Of a DNA stretch of 64,000 nt, positions 46,091-54,104 are shown in pieces. Location: positions 3,276,987-3,340,986 of the forward strand of contig NZ_CP031153.1 of the NCBI RefSeq assembly GCF_003352465.1, in the 5' to 3' direction. The first letter of the stretch is position 1, and each line of letters starts with the position of its first letter. The notes beneath the pieces are model-generated. The model saw nothing but the letters and a program-made list of their open reading frames with translations, made no database searches and was not told where the DNA came from. The translations under genes and the position numbers were made by a program. This DNA comes from Kordia sp. SMS9 (GTDB taxonomy: Bacteria > Bacteroidota > Bacteroidia > Flavobacteriales > Flavobacteriaceae).

Positions 46091-46959
46091 TGAAAGCAAA
46101 GAAAATTAAAATATATGCATCTTTGATAGTAATATTTGTTACTTTTAGTTCCTTCGTTTTACTATCAACAACCTTACAGGACAGAACCGCAAATTATGTA
46201 ATTCGTCACAATAGCACAGTTCCTGCTGCCTTTATTCCGTTATTACCTACAACCATAAATCAAATGTCTCCATCAGCACATGTCAATAATGCACCTACCA
46301 TGGTACATGGTGGCTTAACAGGTGGAACGCAATCTACGTTCACACAAGACGGTAACATTGTAGTATTTCAAGGATTTTCTTCCAATACTGGCGTATTAGC
46401 TTCCGTATTAAGACAATCAATAAGTGGAAGTATTCATACGGAGTTTGACCTTAGAATCAATAGTAACTTTTCAGGTACCTTTTCAAATGGAGCAACTGGT
46501 GGTGGACATGACAGAGCTACCGTTTTAAGACACGAATTTGGTCATGGAGTTGGTCTTGATCATACAGGAACCGCTTCTCGTCTTATGGGAGCAAGTTTAG
46601 GTGTAAACCAAGTGAAAAATATTGGTCAAGATGAAATACGTGGATACAATTGTATCTATAACAACATTTGTACAGGACAAGAAGGTGGAAGTGGAAATTT
46701 AGAATTTTCAACGGATATTGTCGCTGATGATCTTTTCAAAACATTAAAATGGTCTGTTGAAACAGATAACAACGATTTACTTGGTTTCAATGTCTACAAA
46801 AAAGAATGTGACGGAAGTTTGATATCAGTTAATTCAGAAATGATTAAATTTAGAAGCAATCAAGCAGAGTATACATTTCAAGTAGACGACACTAAAGATA
46901 CCTATTATGTAGAAGTAGTAGGAGAAGCTCAACTTGATAAAAGAATGTTCAAATTTTAA
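46090..46959 (+). CDS. Matrixin-like zinc metalloprotease
   Basis: Exported protein of 289 residues with an N-terminal hydrophobic signal or anchor (IYASLIVIFVTFSSFVLLS). The zinc site is HEFGHGVGLDH at 148-158, an exact HExxHxxGxxH metzincin motif with catalytic Glu149. A Met-turn candidate follows at LMG (Met166), eight residues after the third His as in matrixins. The last 75 residues look like a small beta domain (LKWSVETDNNDLLGFNVYK) ending without a T9SS sorting domain. Twelve bases after its stop begins the 31-codon peptide gene, so protease and peptide share a transcript. It may be an independent secreted protease or the protease that trims the peptide after export. Confidence 0.88.
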   Translation: MKAKKIKIYASLIVIFVTFSSFVLLSTTLQDRTANYVIRHNSTVPAAFIPLLPTTINQMSPSAHVNNAPTMVHGGLTGGTQSTFTQDGNIVVFQGFSSNTGVLASVLRQSISGSIHTEFDLRINSNFSGTFSNGATGGGHDRATVLRHEFGHGVGLDHTGTASRLMGASLGVNQVKNIGQDEIRGYNCIYNNICTGQEGGSGNLEFSTDIVADDLFKTLKWSVETDNNDLLGFNVYKKECDGSLISVNSEMIKFRSNQAEYTFQVDDTKDTYYVEVVGEAQLDKRMFKF

Positions 46960-46971
46960 AAACATAATGTA

Positions 46972-47067
46972 ATGGAAGAAAATAAAAAAACATATACGGC
47001 TCCTAAAATAATATACCAACAGCCAATGGAAACAAGAGCTGGAAGCTCTGGTGGTGGGCCAAGTTAA
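46972..47067 (+). CDS. 31-residue candidate RiPP-like precursor peptide
   Basis: A 31-codon ORF starting ATG GAA GAA and ending AGT TAA. The N-terminal part reads ENKKTYTAPKIIYQQP. It contains YxxPx(I/L), the pattern that PqqD-like recognition elements bind in lasso-peptide leaders and that is also common in small Bacteroidota peptides of the KYxxPxI...AGS kind. The C-terminal part reads METRAGSSGGGPS, a Gly/Ser-rich tail with three serines, one of them the last residue. There is no Cys, and no Asp or Glu in the tail that could close a lasso ring. It is followed by a strong hairpin and then by two HprK-like kinases, a PqqD protein, a peptidase, a nucleotidyltransferase and an ABC exporter. 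I infer that it is the substrate of that set; the cleavage site is unknown. Confidence 0.65.
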   Translation: MEENKKTYTAPKIIYQQPMETRAGSSGGGPS

Positions 47068-47094
47068 TACAATTATAAAACTTTAAAACAAAAT

Positions 47095-47130
47095 AAAGAA
47101 GGTCATCATATGTTGACCTTCTTTAATTTT
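47095..47130 (+). terminator. Perfect 11-bp hairpin between peptide and kinase genes
   Basis: AAAGAAGGTCA (47095-47105) pairs perfectly with TGACCTTCTTT (47114-47124) around an 8-base loop and is followed by AATTTT. It lies 28 bases after the peptide stop and 16 before the kinase start. It would act as a (partial) terminator or RNA-stabilising end, favouring peptide mRNA over that of the modifying enzymes. Confidence 0.75.
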
Positions 47131-47140
47131 AAACCAACGC

Positions 47141-48001
47141 ATGCTGTCATTTTTTAAAGAACGAAAGAAAAAAATATCTACCCTTTTTAACGACGCTCCC
47201 AATACTTTTAAGTATTCGTTTACAATTCAAGTAAAAGATGTAGTATTTGGAATACATACCAATCAAACATCTTTAGGGAATTACATCAAACAAACGTATC
47301 AAGAGTTTATCGTTGATAAACCAGCCGATTATGTGTTCAATTTTCATAATCATACCAAAAGTGTAGTGATTGATGTTTCAGAAAACGAATCCTATACCTA
47401 TGATTTTATACAGTTCTTTGATACCTATTTTTATTACAGATATGGAAAACAGGAACCCATCGTAGATATTGCACTGCCTAGCAAATTTGAATTTTGGGAA
47501 TTTGAAAACTTTTTCAAAATATTTATTTCTAGCATCTCGCTAAAATTCAATGCGTTATTGATACATGCAAGTGCTGTTGTAAAGGATAATGAAATTATTT
47601 TGTTCTCTGGGCAATCTGGAGCCGGAAAATCTACCATTGCAGGATTATCAGGATATCCCATCATTCATGATGACAATATTTTGATTTCACATCTTGGAGA
47701 CGGTCTTTTTGAATTAGAAACGATTCCTTTCAAAATACCTTATAAAAAGAATACATTTACAGGTAAGATAAAAGGATTTTATAGACTTTTTCAACACGAT
47801 GAAACGTTTATTCGTGACATTGAAAAGAACAAGCAACTCACACATCTACTTTTTGGACTTTGGGCATTTGACCATTTTGGAAACAAAAATACCATGCAGT
47901 ATAATGCGAATGTGATGAAATATTGTACTGAAATTGTACCACATTTAAAAATCAAAGAGTTATATTTTACCAAAACTAATGACTTCCTCAAATTAGTATG
48001 A
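47141..48001 (+). CDS. HPr kinase-like protein 1
   Basis: Protein of 286 residues. The C-terminal half has the HPr-kinase/PEPCK-type P-loop GQSGAGKS (157-164), preceded by LLIHASAVV and followed by HDDN (the HprK-type catalytic/metal-binding acids). The N-terminal half is not the usual HprK N-domain and probably serves substrate recognition. Relatives in lasso-peptide clusters such as paeninodin phosphorylate the C-terminal serine of the precursor. The candidate substrate here, two features upstream, also ends in serine. It overlaps the second kinase gene by ATGA. True HPr kinase activity is unlikely, since no PTS genes are nearby and the N-terminal domain differs. Confidence 0.82.
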   Translation: MLSFFKERKKKISTLFNDAPNTFKYSFTIQVKDVVFGIHTNQTSLGNYIKQTYQEFIVDKPADYVFNFHNHTKSVVIDVSENESYTYDFIQFFDTYFYYRYGKQEPIVDIALPSKFEFWEFENFFKIFISSISLKFNALLIHASAVVKDNEIILFSGQSGAGKSTIAGLSGYPIIHDDNILISHLGDGLFELETIPFKIPYKKNTFTGKIKGFYRLFQHDETFIRDIEKNKQLTHLLFGLWAFDHFGNKNTMQYNANVMKYCTEIVPHLKIKELYFTKTNDFLKLV

Positions 48002-48792
48002 CACAACATATTACACTACACATCGCAGATATTTATATACATATTGAATCTGAAATAAATGGTGTTATTGGCAGATTTCAAGAGTTTTACAGGCATTTCA
48101 GCACTAATGAATCGGCACATTCAGATTATTCCATTGTCATAAAACAGGAAAAAATGACTGTTTCCGTTACAGGTGAAGAAGAAGGTTTTAAATTTCAAGG
48201 ATACGCGTTCAAACAATTTGAAAAACACGCAATTTTACTCATACCATCCTTAAAAAACGCATATCAATATGCGGAAGAATTCTTGTTGTTTATTTTCTCT
48301 GAATTATGCATTCAAAAAAATAAACTCATATTTCATTCTGCCTCTTTGATAGACGATCAGGACAATGCATACATATTTTTTGGACCATCGGGAATTGGTA
48401 AAAGTACCATTAGTAGAAAACTAACTGATTTTACTGTTTTTTCTGATGATATGATGGTGATGGAGAAAACCAACAACGGCTATCTATTACAAAAAACACC
48501 TTTTGAGCGCAACAAGCAACGCAAACCCGCTGTTTTGGTAAATATAAAAGTGGTATTTAGGTTGGTGCAAAGTGATGTAGTAAAAATAAACTCACTAAAA
48601 AAGAGCAATGCTTTCAATGTATTACTATCCAATCTTTGGTTTAGTGACTATCAAAAAAAGCAAGTAGAAAAATATGCAGAGATACTTCAAGATCTTATGC
48701 AAAATACCACGGTGGCAGAACTTCAAATTGCTAAAAATTCTCAAAAAGAAGCCATTGTTGAATGTATCAAAAATTATGAAATGACTTGCTGA
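47998..48792 (+). CDS. HPr kinase-like protein 2
   Basis: A second, divergent kinase of 264 residues in tandem with the first. It has LIFHSASLI, P-loop GPSGIGKS (129-136), and SDDMM in place of the HDDN motif of its neighbour. Sequence similarity between the two outside these motifs is low by eye, so they are ancient paralogues rather than a recent duplication. They may form a heterodimer or phosphorylate different serines of the peptide. It is translationally coupled to kinase 1. A 78-base gap separates it from the PqqD gene. Confidence 0.8.
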   Translation: MTQHITLHIADIYIHIESEINGVIGRFQEFYRHFSTNESAHSDYSIVIKQEKMTVSVTGEEEGFKFQGYAFKQFEKHAILLIPSLKNAYQYAEEFLLFIFSELCIQKNKLIFHSASLIDDQDNAYIFFGPSGIGKSTISRKLTDFTVFSDDMMVMEKTNNGYLLQKTPFERNKQRKPAVLVNIKVVFRLVQSDVVKINSLKKSNAFNVLLSNLWFSDYQKKQVEKYAEILQDLMQNTTVAELQIAKNSQKEAIVECIKNYEMTC

Positions 48793-48870
48793 AATTCTCT
48801 TATAAAACAATAAAAATGATTAAATTATAGGTGAATTTACACGTTGAGATTAAAAACTAAATCATAACCA

Positions 48871-49134
48871 ATGAAACCATTAAAACTAGCAGAAGATGTA
48901 TTAGTTCAAAATATTGATAATGAAGCTGTTATTGTGACACCAACAGGAGGAATGATTACTACTGTGAATGAAACAGGTGCTTTTCTTATTAACTTTTTGA
49001 AAACACATGAACAAAGTGATGAAACAAGTCTTGTAAATGCACTTATGAAAGAATATGACATTTCAAAAGATGCTGTGGTAGATGATGTGAAAGCGTTCAT
49101 AAAAGAAATGAAAAATAACCAAATAATTAGCTAA
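48871..49134 (+). CDS. PqqD-like peptide-binding (RRE) protein
   Basis: Protein of 87 residues with the PqqD fold pattern: LVQNIDNEAVIVTPTGGMIT, VNETGAFLINFL, and a C-terminal winged-helix-like half (YDISKDAVVDDVKAFIKEM). Proteins of this family bind leader peptides of RiPP precursors and present them to modifying enzymes. Its presence beside kinases and an exporter is the strongest reason to regard the upstream 31-residue ORF as a precursor. Length is normal for a stand-alone RRE. The next gene starts one base after its stop. Confidence 0.85.
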   Translation: MKPLKLAEDVLVQNIDNEAVIVTPTGGMITTVNETGAFLINFLKTHEQSDETSLVNALMKEYDISKDAVVDDVKAFIKEMKNNQIIS

Positions 49135-49135
49135 T

Positions 49136-49573
49136 TTGATACTTACGGTAAAAGGAAATAGCATGTGGCCTTTGTTGAAAAACGGAGATAGTATCGCTAT
49201 TTCTGAAGTTACCTCTGTTCAAAAAGGTGACATTATTACGGTACAAAATATGTATAATAGAATCCTTACGCACCGAGTTATCCACGAAGAAGATCTTGTC
49301 ACAAAAGGAGACAATAACGTATTTCCAGAAAAAGCTCTTGCTGGAAAAAATTTTAAGATATTAGGGAAATTAGATTATGTCATAAAAAACGGGAAACACA
49401 TCGACATCAATCACTACAATACTGTTTTTTACAAATATTCCAAAGCGGAAATGAAAGTATATGCTTTCATCAAAAAAATAATTCCTGTAAATAGTATTAT
49501 TTACTTCCTTAAACAGATGACGTACCCAATTTTCATTTTCATTTTAAAACTAAGTTATGGAAGGGATTATTAA
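49136..49573 (+). CDS. S24/S26 peptidase-like protein
   Basis: Protein of 145 residues, start TTG at 49136; no other start precedes the catalytic motif. The N-terminus reads VKGNSMWPLLKNGDSI, the serine box of signal peptidase/LexA-type enzymes (Ser9). It is followed by THRVI (His46) and KGDNN (Asp59), the Ser-His-Asp arrangement of the SipW/archaeal type rather than the Ser-Lys dyad. There is no N-terminal membrane anchor; instead a hydrophobic segment lies at the C-terminus (IIYFLKQMTYPIFIFILKL). It may remove the leader of the peptide or process it during export. Its end overlaps the next gene by 17 bases. Confidence 0.78.
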   Translation: MILTVKGNSMWPLLKNGDSIAISEVTSVQKGDIITVQNMYNRILTHRVIHEEDLVTKGDNNVFPEKALAGKNFKILGKLDYVIKNGKHIDINHYNTVFYKYSKAEMKVYAFIKKIIPVNSIIYFLKQMTYPIFIFILKLSYGRDY

Positions 49574-50627
49574 ATTTAAACAACAATATTTAGAAAATTC
49601 TTTCCCTGCGTTCTTTGAAGAATTCAAACAAAAGGAAAAAGCATATCAACGGGCATTTATTGCACATTTGAAAACCATAAACCTAGATCTTTTTTTTTAC
49701 CAAGCTTTAAAAAAACATCAATTTTTAAACGATCTTGATTCTGAACTCATACAACCACTAAAACAAGAATTTTTACTGGAAACAGGCAGAGATGAGTTTT
49801 ACAAAAAACAATTTTTCACATTTGTAGATACGTCTCACTTCCCAATTCTTCTCTTAAAAGGATGGCAGTTAAGAGAGTTGATAGGAGCAAACCTCTACAA
49901 AAGAAGTTGTGACGTTGATATCTTAGTGCTCGAAAACGATTTTAAAGAAGCCATTTCTGTGCTAGAAAAAGAATTCAATTTTTTCCAAAAACCACAGTAC
50001 ATTGCTTATGGACAACAATGTATGCTGAACGAAAATAGCATGTGCGTTGATTTGCACAAAAAACTAATTGCCTTCAAAGCATTTGACACTATTTTTAACT
50101 TGAGCGCTGTCGAATTATTCAAAGAATCTGAAGAAGTAACACATCAGAACGTACAGTATTATACCTTCAATATAGAAATGGAGTTTGTGCATCTGTGCAT
50201 TCATTTCTTATTGCATCATGAAGGATATGGCTTTCTGTTGGTGTATGAGTTAAAAAGTTTTTTAGAACGCCATCTTTTAACGATGCGTACAGACAAACTT
50301 TTGGCAATAGCAAAAAAACATCATTGTGTAGAAATCGTGATTTACACGCTTTTAATTGTTGAAAAACTCTGTGTTTTTGATCAGAAACTCAAAGATTGGA
50401 TACAAACCTTCGTGACAACACATGATGTAAATTCAGCAGTCACAGACTCGTTTCACAAAGAGTTTCACAAAGAAAATTTTTATCAAAACATCGGTATTTC
50501 CAATGAGGTTTTAAAAGAATTATTACTAAATGATTATTCTGATAAAATTACCTTTGTAAAAGCACAAATTAGTTTCAAAACCTACTGCTTCTTTCGATCA
50601 TTAGGAAAAACATTAAAGATCGTATGA
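49557..50627 (+). CDS. NTP_transf_5-type nucleotidyltransferase
   Basis: Protein of 356 residues. The motif LLKGWQLRELIG followed by YKRSCDVDILV is the signature of the uncharacterised nucleotidyltransferase family PF14907, with two Asp of the metal site in DVD. A helical, His-rich C-terminal part follows (HLCIHFLLHHEGYG). Family members occur in several lasso-peptide clusters that also carry HPr-like kinases, where their job is unclear; nucleotide transfer onto the phosphorylated peptide is one idea. It overlaps genes on both sides (17 bases and ATGA), so it belongs to the same operon. Confidence 0.8.
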   Translation: MEGIIKFKQQYLENSFPAFFEEFKQKEKAYQRAFIAHLKTINLDLFFYQALKKHQFLNDLDSELIQPLKQEFLLETGRDEFYKKQFFTFVDTSHFPILLLKGWQLRELIGANLYKRSCDVDILVLENDFKEAISVLEKEFNFFQKPQYIAYGQQCMLNENSMCVDLHKKLIAFKAFDTIFNLSAVELFKESEEVTHQNVQYYTFNIEMEFVHLCIHFLLHHEGYGFLLVYELKSFLERHLLTMRTDKLLAIAKKHHCVEIVIYTLLIVEKLCVFDQKLKDWIQTFVTTHDVNSAVTDSFHKEFHKENFYQNIGISNEVLKELLLNDYSDKITFVKAQISFKTYCFFRSLGKTLKIV

Positions 50628-52216
50628 TACAAAAAATACGCTCTCATAAACGTTTTTTAAAATTACTCAAAGAGAGTATAGGCGATTTCAAAAATCAAGT
50701 AATTGCGTTGCTATTTTTTATATTGATCATTACGATTATCAATATCTATATTCCTCATTTATTTGGAACATTGACAGATTTGTACATGAAAGATCAGTTA
50801 GAAAAAACACTCATACTGCTCATCATTTCAATTTATATCGTAAAATTGATCATTCAATATTTTGTTTCTTTCTATACCAATTACTTTTCAGGCGCTATTT
50901 CACTAAGGTTAAAATCCTTATTGATTGAGAACTATATTCACGCAACGAACATTCACACAGAATTTATAAAAACAGGCGATTTTCACCAAAGAGTATTCAG
51001 TGAAACAGGAATGGTACAAGGAAAATTGATCTTTGGAACCATTTATTTTTTTAAAGACATCATCTTCTTTATATTACTGCTCATCAATATCTTTTTAATT
51101 TCTCCATTATTATTTTTTGACCTTTTATTTTTCTCTGTACTGTTATATCTATTTCATACCAAAATAAGTAATAAAGTAGAGTTTATCAACCATGAGCGAC
51201 AAGCCGAAAATGCAAATCTTTCCAGTTTTTTTCTCGAAATACTCCAAGGAAAAAATGATATCATTATTTTCAATCTGCTACATAAAGTGATCAAAGTAGT
51301 GTCTAAAATTGCCGTAAGAATCAAAAAACAAATACGCTTGAGTGCCATTTATCAAGGACTGACAGATGTGTTTTTAGAAGTGTTAATTCTTCTATTTATG
51401 ATATCTATAGTGGTTATTTTATTATGGCAAAACATGGAAATTCCAACAATCGTAACCACGCTAGGGTTTGTCCTATTTTTACTGTGGCCACTCAAAAGTA
51501 TCAATGCCTATCTCATGTCGCTTCATATTGTGTTGCCTTCTATCAGTAGGGTTGAGCAAGTACTTGAAAAAATGGAGGCAACAACTTTAAAAGGCACGCG
51601 AAAAATTATTGAAACTACAGAAACGCCATCGCTTACGCTAGAAAATATTTCTTTTGGTTATGAGGATCAATCTATTTTTAACAATGCAAACTTTCGCTTT
51701 GTCAAAGGTGTGTATTTAGTATCTGGTAAAAATGGTTCGGGAAAATCAACACTGGCAAATATCATTCTCGGAATTACTTCTCCAGATGAAGGAAACATTA
51801 CAATTAAAGTGCAAAACCGTGAAAACGCGTTAGGTTTAGTGTCGCAAACTCCTTTTTTATACGACAATACGATTGCAGAAAACTTGATGATTCATGACTC
51901 AATTACCAAACAAGAATTGACTGAAATTATAAAACAGTACAAATTAAAAGAAACATTTGACTTCGATTTGGACAAAAATGTTGGAGAAAATGGTAAAAAT
52001 CTCTCTGGAGGAGAAAAACAAATTATCAGTATTCTCAGAGGATTGCTAAAAAATCCTGACATTCTCATTTTAGATGAAATCACAAACAATCTTCCCCTAA
52101 AAGTCTATGAAAAATTGCTTGAAAAAATAATCTCAAAAAGAAAAAATAAAATCACAATTATAACCTCACACCATCAAATTGCCCCTGAATTGTTCGATGA
52201 AGTGATCAAAATTTGA
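50624..52216 (+). CDS. ABC exporter (membrane and ATPase domains fused)
   Basis: Half-transporter of 530 residues. The six-helix membrane domain covers about 20-310. The nucleotide-binding domain has Walker A GKNGSGKST near 369, signature LSGGEKQ near 462 and Walker B ILILDE. There is no N-terminal C39 peptidase domain, so it would not cleave a leader itself; a separate protease such as the S24/S26 protein would be needed. As in lasso and other RiPP clusters, it is expected to export the modified peptide across the inner membrane as a homodimer. The start overlaps the nucleotidyltransferase stop by ATGA. Confidence 0.88.
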   Translation: MIQKIRSHKRFLKLLKESIGDFKNQVIALLFFILIITIINIYIPHLFGTLTDLYMKDQLEKTLILLIISIYIVKLIIQYFVSFYTNYFSGAISLRLKSLLIENYIHATNIHTEFIKTGDFHQRVFSETGMVQGKLIFGTIYFFKDIIFFILLLINIFLISPLLFFDLLFFSVLLYLFHTKISNKVEFINHERQAENANLSSFFLEILQGKNDIIIFNLLHKVIKVVSKIAVRIKKQIRLSAIYQGLTDVFLEVLILLFMISIVVILLWQNMEIPTIVTTLGFVLFLLWPLKSINAYLMSLHIVLPSISRVEQVLEKMEATTLKGTRKIIETTETPSLTLENISFGYEDQSIFNNANFRFVKGVYLVSGKNGSGKSTLANIILGITSPDEGNITIKVQNRENALGLVSQTPFLYDNTIAENLMIHDSITKQELTEIIKQYKLKETFDFDLDKNVGENGKNLSGGEKQIISILRGLLKNPDILILDEITNNLPLKVYEKLLEKIISKRKNKITIITSHHQIAPELFDEVIKI

Positions 52217-52222
52217 CAACCT

Positions 52223-53599
52223 ATGAAACTATTTTTTGGTATCGTATTCACGGCCGTTATATTGGGGTATGCTTTGCATTTGCTACTACAAGCTATCAAG
52301 CAAAAAAAAATAGTACCACTTGCTATATTTTTAGGAATATTAGGAATGTACACGCTGAGTTTTTATAACGAACTTGCGTTTTATATATGTTGGAGTATCT
52401 TCCTCATTCCACAAATTTTATTTGTAGTGTACGTTTTCATCTTTATGATTGTGTCAATCACTAGAAAAAAAACAAATACGCTTTCTGACAAAAAAATCCG
52501 TGATGAGGAGTTGAAATTTGTGTCGATCGTAGTCGCAGTTCATAATGAAGAAAATGTAGTCGAGGATACCATACATAATCTTTTACAACTCGACTATCCC
52601 AAAGACCACTATGACATCACCTTTATTGACGATTTTTCTAAGGATAACACTTTGGAACTGTTGCTGAAATACAAAGATCAAATTCAAGTAATTGACAGGT
52701 CTCAAAATGCAAGCAGTACACAACTAAAAGGAAAACCTGCCGCAATTAATGAAAACATCGATAGATTAAAAGGCGAACTCATTTGTATTTTGGATGCGGA
52801 TTCTGTTATCGAAAAAGGATTCTTACAACGAATAGTGCCCAAATTCAAAAATCCGAACTTAGGAATTGTGCAGGCACGCAATATTTTTTACAACAAAGAT
52901 AAAAACATCGTCACACGATTAACCGCATTAGACATCTATTCCATGCAACATACCATATACATTCCTGTAAGTAAACTAGGTTTTGGGATGTTTGAAGGAA
53001 GAGCAGGCGTCTTTCGAAAAAAAATATTTAAAGACATTCAAGGGTTTGACCCAGCTTTACCTGGGGAAGATTTCGATTTTGCATACAGAGTAGGCTTGTC
53101 AGGTTATGATGTACACTATGAAGACACCGTGTTTTCCAAAGAACAAGTAACGGAAACGATCAGTGAATGGTACAAACAACGAAAAAGGTGGCTTGCCAAC
53201 CATGTGCTGTCTTGTTTTAAAAACTTAAAAGGCTTATACAAAACGGAAAACTTAACCCTTTCTCGAAAAATTGCCGCGCTATTTTTTATGTTAAATCTAG
53301 CATACGCGTTTTCATTCAACTTTTTAGGGCCGCTCATGCTCATCAATGAATTTAGATACGAATCCGTTTTACCTTATGTTTTTATCATCTCATTTAGTCT
53401 AACCGTTGTTTTTTTCTGTTGCTCATACATTTTACGAACCGGAAAACTTTGGCTGCTGCCACTAATTCCAATCATGATCATTTACTATTGGACATTTACG
53501 GTAATTCAAACGTGGGTGCTCATCAATGAAAAATTAATCAACATAAAACTATCTTATAAGAAAGCTTATCATAGAAAACCACTATCAAATGAAGTTTAA
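52223..53599 (+). CDS. Membrane glycosyltransferase, GT2 family
   Basis: Protein of 458 residues. Two N-terminal membrane segments precede a GT-A domain with VSIVVAVHNEEN, DADS near 190, GEDFDFAYR (acceptor-site GED) and QRKRW, the Q(Q/R)xxRW-type motif of processive GT2 enzymes. Three hydrophobic segments follow near the C-terminus. This is the layout of cellulose- and hyaluronan-synthase-like or lipid-glycosylating enzymes. It begins 6 bases after the ABC transporter, so it is in the same transcript. It may make a surface glycan or glycosylate a product of the locus. It overlaps the next gene by 11 bases. Confidence 0.82.
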   Translation: MKLFFGIVFTAVILGYALHLLLQAIKQKKIVPLAIFLGILGMYTLSFYNELAFYICWSIFLIPQILFVVYVFIFMIVSITRKKTNTLSDKKIRDEELKFVSIVVAVHNEENVVEDTIHNLLQLDYPKDHYDITFIDDFSKDNTLELLLKYKDQIQVIDRSQNASSTQLKGKPAAINENIDRLKGELICILDADSVIEKGFLQRIVPKFKNPNLGIVQARNIFYNKDKNIVTRLTALDIYSMQHTIYIPVSKLGFGMFEGRAGVFRKKIFKDIQGFDPALPGEDFDFAYRVGLSGYDVHYEDTVFSKEQVTETISEWYKQRKRWLANHVLSCFKNLKGLYKTENLTLSRKIAALFFMLNLAYAFSFNFLGPLMLINEFRYESVLPYVFIISFSLTVVFFCCSYILRTGKLWLLPLIPIMIIYYWTFTVIQTWVLINEKLINIKLSYKKAYHRKPLSNEV

Positions 53600-54104
53600 A
53601 ATTCTCTATATAGCGCTATTTAGTTCATTAGTTGGATTCTCTCAAGATGTCAAATGGGATGTCAATCTTGAAGGAATTTCAACAACGAAAGGAATCTTTA
53701 GTTATGCGGCTGTTGGTATGAATTTCAACAAAATCAAAATTCAATCTGGAATCTTACTAGGACAAGACTACATCAATAACGAAACTGCGTTAGGATGGCA
53801 AGCAGATGTCCTGTATTTTCCAAATGGAGTCAACACAAAAGCATTTAACTTTCTGTTTACAGCAAGCCTCAATTACTTCAATACAAAAGTATCCTTAAAC
53901 TTTTCAGAAGTAAAAACCAACTTCATTCAAGGAACTTTAGGATATGGATTTACCTATTTTTTCCATGAAAAACTAGCTTTAAAAAGTACTGTAGGACTCG
54001 GAATGCTGTTAGAAAATAGAAGTTTCAATTTCAATACAAACGATCCTGCCAATACATGGGGATTTGCAGGAATCATTTCATTAGGAATAACGTACAAGCT
54101 ATGA
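53589..54104 (+). CDS. Small outer-membrane beta-barrel protein, unknown function
   Basis: Protein of 171 residues with a signal peptide (FKILYIALFSSLVGFSQ). The rest alternates hydrophobic and polar residues in amphipathic strands (IFSYAAVGMNF, FLFTASLNYF, GTLGYGFTYFF) and ends GIISLGITYKL, with a terminal hydrophobic/aromatic strand typical of small beta-barrels. I cannot name a family. It is coupled to the glycosyltransferase (11-base overlap) and to the next gene (ATGA), so it may be part of the export route of the locus product, but this is inference. Confidence 0.65.
   Translation: MKFKILYIALFSSLVGFSQDVKWDVNLEGISTTKGIFSYAAVGMNFNKIKIQSGILLGQDYINNETALGWQADVLYFPNGVNTKAFNFLFTASLNYFNTKVSLNFSEVKTNFIQGTLGYGFTYFFHEKLALKSTVGLGMLLENRSFNFNTNDPANTWGFAGIISLGITYKL

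Noticed and set aside
47141..48001. Genuine HPr kinase/phosphorylase of a PTS system
   Set aside because: No HPr or PTS genes nearby, the N-terminal domain does not look like HprK, and a second kinase and a PqqD gene follow.
46972..52216. Calling this a lasso-peptide cluster
   Set aside because: No Asn-synthetase-like cyclase and no B2 transglutaminase-like protease in the window, and the peptide tail has no Asp or Glu to form the ring.
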